Assembly: GCA_029784825.1 (NCBI GenBank)
Contig: JAFMAU010000084.1
Span: 1-7,227, forward strand
Reading direction: 5' to 3'
Origin: Nitrososphaerota archaeon
Lineage (GTDB): Archaea; Thermoproteota; Nitrososphaeria; Nitrososphaerales; UBA183
DNA: 7,227 bases
Part shown: one piece after another, positions 1 to 5,183 of the stretch
How positions within the stretch are numbered: the first letter of the stretch is position 1
How the letters are laid out: each line of letters opens with the position of its first letter
The notes under the pieces: generated by a model
Seen by the model: the letters and a program-made list of their open reading frames with translations, nothing else
Databases searched by the model: none
Told to the model about the DNA's origin: nothing
Position numbers and translations under genes: made by a program

Positions 1-1
1 C

Positions 2-529
2 GGAGAAAAGAGCGTGGTGGTCTCCCTCGACACGACCCGGGCGGTGGACGACGTCGCGGCGGGGCTCGGTTGCCGGGTGTTCAGGTCCAGTGTCGGGGAG
101 GCAAACGTGGTAGGGATGATGAAGGAACGTGGCGCCCGCCTCGGAGGAGAAGGGAGCAGCGGGGGGATGATCGATGGCGCCTTCAACTACTGCAGGGACT
201 CCATGCTCGCTGCCCTGGCGATAATCCAGGGGTTGGGGACCCATGGCAGGCGGTTTTACGAGTCCGTCCCGGCCTACCACCAGGTCCGACTTGCGCTCGA
301 GATACCCAAGGCCAGGGCCCTGAGGGCGCTCAGGAAGCTGTCTGGAGAGTACGGGGACGCCGACTCCTCGGACGGCCTGAAGGTCACGCTGCCGAAGAAA
401 TCCTGGGTCCTGATGAGGCCCTCTGGGACGGAGGACGTGGTGAGGGTCTCGGCCGAGTCGACCTCGGCCGACAGGGCGGAGGAGCTGGCGGAATCGTTCG
501 CCAAGAGACTGAAGGGGATGACCAGATAG
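2..529 (+). CDS. Phosphohexomutase (PMM/PGM/GlmM family), C-terminal part, cut by left edge
   Basis: The reading frame is open from the window edge, so about 175 C-terminal residues are present and the phosphoserine and metal-binding domains lie outside. The family (alpha-D-phosphohexomutases) moves phosphate between C1 and C6 of hexose or hexosamine phosphates. Two hallmarks are visible. A sugar-binding loop reads GGEGSSGG at bases 143-166, comparable to GGEGNGG or GEESGH in relatives, followed by a conserved RDS (RDSMLAA). The domain-4 phosphate-binding loop reads RPSGTED at 416-436, where the usual last residue is Pro. The GTG at 14 is only an internal codon. The TAG stop is one base before thiL, so the two genes are very probably co-transcribed and translationally coupled. 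A complete paralogue lies just beyond thiL. Whether the substrate is mannose, glucose or glucosamine phosphate cannot be told from this fragment. Confidence 0.88.
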   Translation, partial: GEKSVVVSLDTTRAVDDVAAGLGCRVFRSSVGEANVVGMMKERGARLGGEGSSGGMIDGAFNYCRDSMLAALAIIQGLGTHGRRFYESVPAYHQVRLALEIPKARALRALRKLSGEYGDADSSDGLKVTLPKKSWVLMRPSGTEDVVRVSAESTSADRAEELAESFAKRLKGMTR

Positions 530-530
530 G

Positions 531-1490
531 ATGCCCGATGAGTTGGGAGTCATCCGGTCGATCGCGCGGGCGGCAGGCAGGCTCCCGAAGAACTACGCCA
601 GAATCGGAGACGATGTGGCTGTGTTCCCGTCCAGGGGAGGCGACGTCGTGTTCAAGACGGACATGCTGGTGGAGCATACAGACGTCCCCACCGGGATGAC
701 TTACCGGCAGGCCGCGCGAAAGACGGTGTCGATGTGCGTCAGCGACTTCGCAGCGAAGGGGGTCAGGCCTGATGCGTTCATGGTCTCGGTCGGGCTTCGA
801 AGGAAGGTCGACCAGAGCGAGGTCGACGGCCTTGCGGCGGGCCTGCGGGACGCATCCAGGAAGTGGGGAGTCCACCTCGTCGGAGGGGACACGAATGAAG
901 CGGACGAGCTGGTGATAGACTGCGCGATGATCGGGTTCGCAGAGAGGGTGGTGAAGAGGAGCGGGGCCTCCCCCGGAGATGCCCTGGTGGTGACTGGGCC
1001 GTTCGGGTACCCGCCGGCGGGGCTGAGGATCCTCACTTCAGGGGCGAAGGCGAGCCCCGGGTTCGGCCGGAGGGCGGTGCGGAGCGTACTCGAGCCCTCC
1101 CCCAACCTCGACGTCGGCATCGCGCTCGCGCCCTTCCTCACGTCGTCCATGGACTCCAGCGACGGGCTGGCCAGGAGCATCCATACGCTCGCAAGGGAGA
1201 GCGGGGTAGGGTTCGAGCTCACGAAGCTCCCCATGGGGGAGGGGGTGCAAACATTCGCAGCGGCGAACGGCCTGGACCCCGGGGCACTCGTCTTGGGGGG
1301 AGGGGAGGAGTACGTCGTCGTAGGGACGCTGAGGAAGGCCGACCTGGATGAGGCGTCAGGCGCGGCAAGAAAGGCAGGCGGCCGGCTGATCCCCATAGGT
1401 TCGGCCACCGGGAAGAAAGGTACCGTCGTGCTGAGGGAGAGTGGGGTGGCGAGGACCGTCAGGGACGAAGGATGGACGCACCTACGCTGA
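531..1490 (+). CDS. thiL: Thiamine-monophosphate kinase ThiL
   Basis: ThiL phosphorylates thiamine monophosphate with ATP to give thiamine diphosphate, the last cofactor-forming step, in the cytoplasm. The 319-aa length is normal for the family. The PurM/ThiL fold is recognisable from ordered motifs: IGDDVAV (residues 25-31), the Mg/ATP-binding TDMLVEHTD stretch (43-51), VSDFAAKG (70-77), LVGGDTNE (116-123), SMDSSDGLARS (206-216, the DxSDGL motif) and GGGEEY (256-261). The ATG at 531 is chosen because it follows the upstream TAG by one base and the protein begins close to the first conserved block (ELGVIRSI, matching the EFxLI start of ThiL proteins). No separate promoter is seen, so it should depend on the upstream mutase transcript. 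Its last 9 bp overlap the 3' end of the opposing glmM-like gene. Confidence 0.93.
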   Translation: MPDELGVIRSIARAAGRLPKNYARIGDDVAVFPSRGGDVVFKTDMLVEHTDVPTGMTYRQAARKTVSMCVSDFAAKGVRPDAFMVSVGLRRKVDQSEVDGLAAGLRDASRKWGVHLVGGDTNEADELVIDCAMIGFAERVVKRSGASPGDALVVTGPFGYPPAGLRILTSGAKASPGFGRRAVRSVLEPSPNLDVGIALAPFLTSSMDSSDGLARSIHTLARESGVGFELTKLPMGEGVQTFAAANGLDPGALVLGGGEEYVVVGTLRKADLDEASGAARKAGGRLIPIGSATGKKGTVVLRESGVARTVRDEGWTHLR

Positions 1491-2849
1491 TGCGGCCCGC
1501 ACCGTCTTGGCGTACTTCCTGACCAGCTGATCGGCGGTGTCCTGAGTTTCTGCCTCTGAGAAGATCCTGACGATGGGCTCGGTCCCGCTCGGCCTGACGA
1601 GGACCCAGGAGTGCTCGTCCGCCCAGACCTTCACCCCGTCCACCTTCTCGACGGTCCCCCTGGCCTGCTTCTCCACCGACCTCATCGCCGCCTCCACCCT
1701 CTTGGGGTTCACCTCTATCTTCGTCTTTGACTGGAAGTACCTGGGGACCACGAAGGCCAGCGCCTTTGAGAACGACATCCCCCTGCTCGCGAGGCACTCG
1801 AGCATCAGCGCGGTGGTCATGGCTCCGTCCCTGACGGGGATGTGCGGCTGGTAGATGCACCCCCCGTTTTCTTCAAATCCGAACACCGCGTTTCGCTCGA
1901 CTATGGTCCTGGAAATCTCCACGGCGCCGACCTTGGTCCGGAGGACCTTGCCGCCGCGCTTCTTGGCCACCGCGTCGATGGACTGGCCGGAGGCGACGGA
2001 GGTGACGACTGTGCCCCCAGGGTGCCGGCCTAGCACGTAGTCCGCGACCAGGCAGCCGCTCTGGTCCCCCCAGAGTATCCTACCGGTCTCGTCGCAGAAG
2101 ATCGACCTGTCCCCGTCCCCGTCGTAGGCCACGCCCAGGTCGGCCCCGACCGACCTCACGACGGAAGAGAGGTCCTTCAGGGTGTCAGGGGTAGGTTCGG
2201 GCCCCCTCCCTGGGAAGCCCCCGTCGACGACGGAGTTGAGAGTGATGAGCTTGCACCCCAGCGATTCGGCGATGTATGGGGCGGCCACCGACTGGGCGCC
2301 GTTACCGAGGTCCATCACCACGGTGAATCTCCTTTCGGCCACAGCCTTGGCGCCTACCCTGGAGAGCACCCCCTTCTGGTACGTCCGTACCACCGAAGCG
2401 TCCTGGCGAGCGACCCCGACCGTCTTCCAGTCGGCCTTCGTCTGGGACTTGTCGAAATAGACTTTCTCTATCCTCTGTTCGTCGAGCCGGGGGACCTCGA
2501 CCCCGTCGGACCCGGACACCTTGACCCCGTTGTACTTCGCTGGGTTGTGCGAAGCTGTCACCATGACCCCTCCTCTGTACCCCAGGGCCTTCACCGCGTA
2601 CTGCAGCGCCGGGGTGGGGACTACGCCGCTTTCCGCCACATCGCGGCCCGAGCTGAGAAGACCGGAGATGACGGCGTTCGATACTGCCGGCCCTGACAGA
2701 CGGCCATCTCTCCCCACGAGCACCTCCCCGTTGCCGAAGTAGGTGCCGATGGCCTCGCCGAGGTCGATGACGAAGTCGAGGTCATGAGAGACGCCCGGGA
2801 CGAACCTGACGCCGTTTGTCCCGAAGAGCCGCTGTTGTGATGCGGCCAA
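1482..2849 (-). CDS. glmM: Phosphoglucosamine mutase / phosphomannomutase, complete
   Basis: This 455-aa alpha-D-phosphohexomutase carries all four family signatures. LFGTNGVRF is at the N-terminus (residues 8-16). The active-site TASHNP is at 98-103, with Ser100 as the phosphorylated serine. The Mg-binding DGDGDR is at 243-248, the sugar-selecting FEENGG at 325-330 and the phosphate loop RPSGTEP at 419-425. The EENGG form is common in archaeal GlmM/PMM-type enzymes, which feed UDP-GlcNAc or GDP-mannose synthesis. GlmM is the preferred name because the protein opens with FGTNGVR, but a bifunctional or PMM activity is possible. The start is the TTG at 2849: no ATG or GTG lies nearby upstream in frame, and a TATA-like TTTTATCC is centred about 27 bases before it, giving a nearly leaderless mRNA. 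It is convergent with thiL, overlapping by 9 bp, and divergent from the tRNA. Confidence 0.9.
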   Translation of the reverse strand: MAASQQRLFGTNGVRFVPGVSHDLDFVIDLGEAIGTYFGNGEVLVGRDGRLSGPAVSNAVISGLLSSGRDVAESGVVPTPALQYAVKALGYRGGVMVTASHNPAKYNGVKVSGSDGVEVPRLDEQRIEKVYFDKSQTKADWKTVGVARQDASVVRTYQKGVLSRVGAKAVAERRFTVVMDLGNGAQSVAAPYIAESLGCKLITLNSVVDGGFPGRGPEPTPDTLKDLSSVVRSVGADLGVAYDGDGDRSIFCDETGRILWGDQSGCLVADYVLGRHPGGTVVTSVASGQSIDAVAKKRGGKVLRTKVGAVEISRTIVERNAVFGFEENGGCIYQPHIPVRDGAMTTALMLECLASRGMSFSKALAFVVPRYFQSKTKIEVNPKRVEAAMRSVEKQARGTVEKVDGVKVWADEHSWVLVRPSGTEPIVRIFSEAETQDTADQLVRKYAKTVRAASA

Positions 2850-2872
2850 CGGCGGACGATTAGCCTCTGGAT

Positions 2873-2886
2873 GGATAAAACCTTCC
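2873..2886 (-). promoter_or_regulatory. BRE/TATA promoter of the glmM-like gene
   Basis: Read on the minus strand, purine-rich GGAAGG is followed directly by TTTTATCC (bases 2880-2873), a good match to an archaeal BRE plus TATA box. Its centre lies about 27 bases before the TTG start at 2849. Transcription would therefore begin within a few bases of the start codon (leaderless mRNA). No Shine-Dalgarno sequence precedes the start, which fits. Confidence 0.6.
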
Positions 2887-2932
2887 GATTCTGAGCGTCA
2901 CAACCGGGCGCCTCGCAAGAGGAGGGGCGGCA

Positions 2933-2942
2933 AAAGCTTATG
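2933..2942 (+). promoter_or_regulatory. TATA-like box of the tRNA-Arg gene
   Basis: AAAGCTTATG lies about 28 bases upstream of the first tRNA nucleotide (2967), the distance expected for an archaeal TATA box with initiation a base or two before the mature 5' end. The intervening sequence is very GC-rich. The match to consensus is moderate. Confidence 0.45.
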
Positions 2943-2966
2943 TCGAAACCCGGGGCGGAGCCGGCT

Positions 2967-3059
2967 GGGCCCGTAGCGCAGTACGGATAGCGTGGCAGCC
3001 TTCTAAGCTGTAGAGAGCGTGGCTCGCAGAGGTCGTGGGTTCAAATCCCACCGGGCCCG
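2967..3059 (+). tRNA. tRNA-Arg(TCT) with an intron in the variable loop
   Basis: The cloverleaf can be drawn base by base. Acceptor stem GGGCCCG (2967-2973) pairs with CGGGCCC (3052-3058). The D-stem GCGC (2976-2979) pairs with GCGT (2990-2993), with loop AGTACGGATA. Anticodon stem GCAGC (2995-2999) pairs with GCTGT (3007-3011), with loop CTTCTAA and anticodon TCT at 3002-3004, decoding AGA. The T-arm is GTGGG-TTCAAAT-CCCAC (3035-3051) and the discriminator is G3059. CCA is not encoded (CCT follows). The stretch between anticodon stem and T-stem is 23 nt instead of 5. Removing 18 nt restores the variable loop AGGTC and gives a normal 75-nt tRNA before CCA addition, with the G15-C48 pair intact. 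Arg tRNAs do not carry a long variable arm, so an intron is the better reading. Confidence 0.93.
3014..3031 (+). other. 18-nt tRNA intron at position 45/46 with bulge-helix-bulge fold
   Basis: The exon bases CTGT (3008-3011) pair with intron bases GCAG (3026-3029), forming a 4-bp central helix. It is flanked by 3-nt bulges AGA (3012-3014) and AGG (3030-3032). Intron bases GAGC (3015-3018) and GCTC (3022-3025) form an inner helix closed by a GTG triloop. Cutting each bulge between its second and third base, as archaeal tRNA splicing endonuclease does, removes exactly 3014-3031 and leaves the expected AGGTC variable loop. The outer helix of a strict motif is essentially absent (one possible G-T pair), so this is a relaxed form. 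Because AG is repeated at both edges, 3012-3029 or 3013-3030 would give the same product. The fold choice is my inference. Confidence 0.75.
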
Positions 3060-3076
3060 CCTAAATCTCTGGGCGC

Positions 3077-3312
3077 CTACCTCTGGCCAGTCCGCTGTCG
3101 CGTCAACCGAGGGACGAAGGAAGCTGAGACAGTCCCAGCCACCGCGCCGACAGCCATACCCGACACCCAGACCGCCAGGGCAGCAAGGAGGACCCCATAT
3201 CGGACCCCATGCTCGCTATGACGTCAGAGACCATCCGGTCGACTGTGCACTTCCCTGTCCTGTCGACGACGGCTGCGACGACAGGCCTGGACGACCCGAT
3301 AATGGCGTCCAC
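3077..3312 (-). pseudogene. Possible small membrane-protein gene broken by a one-base shift
   Basis: This fills the gap between argF and the tRNA on the argF strand. From a GTG at 3312, 14 bases after the argF stop, a frame encodes an N-terminal part including SSRPVVAAVVDRTGK and VDRMVSDVIASMGSDMG. At the run of four G (plus-strand CCCC, 3193-3196) the open frame turns into an uninformative tail ending at 3103. A -1 slip at that run instead gives a convincing hydrophobic segment (GVLLAALAVWVSGMAVGAVAG) and a basic tail (PRLTRQRTGQR) that stops at 3077, 18 bases before the tRNA end. I recognise no family. It could be a real gene with a sequencing indel, a decaying gene, a frameshifted gene, or chance in GC-rich DNA. 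No strong ribosome-binding site is seen. Confidence 0.25.
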
Positions 3313-3325
3313 TGGGCGGAGCCTT

Positions 3326-4246
3326 CTAGTCCTTGCTGACGAACTCGAGCGAGGCGGCGGCCCCATACAGCTTGTTCTCCCCCTGCCGCCAGGCGACGGA
3401 CTGCCTCCCCTCTAGGACGTCGTCGGCTATCTCGAGCCCTCTGTGAGCCGGCAGGCAGTGCATCACTATGGCGCCCTTGGGCGCCGCCTTCATCAGGTTC
3501 GAGCTCACCTGGTAGTCCTTGAAGTCGCGCATCCTCTTCTCCTTCTCAGACTCGTCCCCCATGCTTACCCACACGTCGGTGTACACCACGTCTGCTTCGG
3601 CCACTGCGCCCTTCGGGTCTCTGACTACTTCGAGCTCGGCTCCCGACTTCGCCGCCAGCGACTTCGCCTTCCTGTAGATGTCCTGGTCGGGCCCGTAGCC
3701 CTCGGGACAGGCGACTGTCACGTTCATCCCGGTGAGCGCGCCTCCTAGGAGGAGCGAATTGCTGACGTTGTTGCCATCCCCGACGAACACCGTGGTCAGG
3801 CCCTTCAGGCGCCCTTTTGCCTCCTTTATTGTGAACAGGTCAGAGATTATCTGCGTAGGGTGTTCGGTGTCGCTGAGCGCGTTCACCACGGGCCTCCCAG
3901 AGTGCTTCGCGAGCTGCGTCAGCGTCTCCTGGGAGTAGACCCTCCCCACGATCACGTCGAGGTAACCTCCGAGTATCCTCGCTGTGTCCTTCACCGGCTC
4001 TCCCCTGCTCAGCTGAAGCTCGCTCGCAGACAGGTAGACCGGGTCCCCGCCCAGCCTTATGGTCGCGACCTCGAAGCTGGTACGGGTCCTGGTCGAGGGC
4101 TTCTCGAAGAGGAGGCCGACGACCTTGCCGCGTAGGGTGGGCGGCGGTCTGCCGGAGAGAATTTGCTTCTTCATGGCCCCCGAGCGCTCGACCAGCGACG
4201 CCATCTCGGATGGCGAAAGGTCTGCGACCGAAAGTATGCTCCTCAA
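3326..4246 (-). CDS. argF: Ornithine carbamoyltransferase
   Basis: The enzyme joins carbamoyl phosphate and ornithine to make citrulline in arginine biosynthesis, as a cytoplasmic trimer or higher oligomer. The 306-aa length is typical. The carbamoyl-phosphate loop STRTRTSFE is at residues 51-59 and HPTQ at 129-132. FVGDGNNVSNS (154-164) begins the ornithine domain. The ornithine-specific DVWVSMG is at 224-230 and the catalytic HCLPAHRG, with Cys264, at 263-270. The SMG and HCLP motifs separate it from aspartate carbamoyltransferase. The start is the TTG at 4246: the protein then begins RSILSVADLS, matching the usual N-terminus (xxLLSxxDLS), and no ATG lies in the short leader. It lies 61 nt downstream of the EamA-family gene on the same strand, without an obvious TATA box, so it may share that transcript. 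The leader can form competing hairpins just before the start. Confidence 0.93.
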   Translation of the reverse strand: MRSILSVADLSPSEMASLVERSGAMKKQILSGRPPPTLRGKVVGLLFEKPSTRTRTSFEVATIRLGGDPVYLSASELQLSRGEPVKDTARILGGYLDVIVGRVYSQETLTQLAKHSGRPVVNALSDTEHPTQIISDLFTIKEAKGRLKGLTTVFVGDGNNVSNSLLLGGALTGMNVTVACPEGYGPDQDIYRKAKSLAAKSGAELEVVRDPKGAVAEADVVYTDVWVSMGDESEKEKRMRDFKDYQVSSNLMKAAPKGAIVMHCLPAHRGLEIADDVLEGRQSVAWRQGENKLYGAAASLEFVSKD

Positions 4247-4248
4247 TT

Positions 4249-4299
4249 CCCGGGCTTGCGCCTGCCGCCCGGCCGTGGTAGATGAAGTTGATGCCGGGC
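4249..4299 (-). promoter_or_regulatory. Three-segment alternative hairpin leader before argF
   Basis: On the minus strand the leader carries GCCCGGC (segment 1, 4299-4293), GCCGGGC (segment 2, 4273-4267) and GCCCGGG (segment 3, 4255-4249). Segments 1 and 2 are perfect inverted repeats (7 bp, 19-nt loop). Segments 2 and 3 can pair over 6 bp with an 11-nt loop. The two stems exclude each other, and segment 3 ends two bases before the TTG start, so the 2:3 stem would bury the start region. This resembles an attenuator or translation switch, but the DNA is GC-rich and chance pairing is possible. Confidence 0.3.
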
Positions 4300-4307
4300 T
4301 CGTTCGT

Positions 4308-5183
4308 CTACTTCCACGTGGAGATGGCGACTGCGGCCAGCATCATCCCTCCGCCGATGACCACGGTCGCCGTGACCTGCTCCGAGAGGAGCAGGGCGCC
4401 CCCGACTATGCTGACGACGGGGATCAGGTATAGCTGGATCGAGAGCCTCGAGACAGCGCCGCGGCTGACCATGGCGTAGAACATCAGGTACCCGAAAACG
4501 GTGCTAAGGAGAGCAAGGTAGAGGACCCCGAGCCAGCCGTACAGGGTCAGCGATGCGGCTTGAGTGAAGAAGCTCTCTGAAAGGAGCGGGGTCATCAACG
4601 CGGTCCCCACCAGCCCGGCGAGGATGGTGGTCGGGGCGGAGCCATACTTGTGCACGAGCGGCTTCCCTACCACTGTGAACAGACCGTAACAGAGCGCGGT
4701 GAAAAGCGCCTCGACTATGCCTGCGGCGGAGGCGAAGTCGCTGGCACTGATCGTGCCGACCGACAGGACCGCGGCGCCGGCGAACGCGAGCCCAAGGCCG
4801 AGGAGGATCCTCGGTCCAACCCTCTCGTGCAGCAGCAGGTAGGACAGGACGACGATGAAGATTGGGCCGAAGGCGGTCAGAAGCGCGGAGAGCCCCGCCG
4901 AGAGGGTCGTCTCCGCGTAGTTCAGCGAGAGGTGGTATCCGGCAACGTTCGCAAGCGCCATCACGAGCAGCCGGGGGACGTCCTTCCTTTCGAACCTGAC
5001 CTTGGGCCGCCCGATGATTGGGAGCAGTATGAGGAACGGGACCGCGGCGATGAGCCATCTCATAAGCGCCAGATTGACGGGGGAGAGTTCGGTTTCAACT
5101 CCCTTGATGGCGACGAAGGCCATGCCCCATATCAGGCTCAGGACAACCAGGCCTGAGTAGGCCGTTACGCTCTTCAGGCTCAA
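4308..5183 (-). CDS. EamA/DMT-superfamily transporter
   Basis: This 291-aa integral membrane protein has two tandem EamA repeats (about residues 8-143 and 155-288) and about ten hydrophobic helices: roughly 8-27, 36-57, 70-88, 98-118, 126-145, 155-174, 184-202, 214-236, 246-267 and 271-289. Typical family features are the start SLIWGMAFVAIK, the NLALMRWLIAA stretch in helix 2, ALLTAFGPIFIVVLSYLLLHE closing the first repeat core, and LYLIPVVSIVGGALLLSE in the second. DMT members mostly export amino acids, nucleotide-related compounds or other metabolites; the substrate here cannot be deduced. The frame stays open far upstream, inside the neighbouring ada gene. The chosen start is the TTG at 5183, whose bases overlap the ada stop as TTGA and leave a short polar leader before helix 1. 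Translation is therefore probably coupled to ada. Confidence 0.88.
   Translation of the reverse strand: MSLKSVTAYSGLVVLSLIWGMAFVAIKGVETELSPVNLALMRWLIAAVPFLILLPIIGRPKVRFERKDVPRLLVMALANVAGYHLSLNYAETTLSAGLSALLTAFGPIFIVVLSYLLLHERVGPRILLGLGLAFAGAAVLSVGTISASDFASAAGIVEALFTALCYGLFTVVGKPLVHKYGSAPTTILAGLVGTALMTPLLSESFFTQAASLTLYGWLGVLYLALLSTVFGYLMFYAMVSRGAVSRLSIQLYLIPVVSIVGGALLLSEQVTATVVIGGGMMLAAVAISTWK

Noticed and set aside
701..1408. Long open frames inside thiL on the opposite strand and in other frames
   Set aside because: GC-rich coding DNA gives many open shadow frames; these show no family motif, while thiL has all its motifs.
2911..2922. CCTC-GCAA-GAGG hairpin in the glmM/tRNA promoter region
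   Set aside because: It has only 4 bp and no extension, lies upstream of the tRNA promoter box, and is easily expected by chance.
3012..3029. The extra tRNA bases as a class II long variable arm (Leu or Ser tRNA)
   Set aside because: The anticodon loop gives TCT (Arg), the D-loop and acceptor look like Arg tRNA, and removing 18 bases restores a normal 5-nt variable loop. An intron explains it better.
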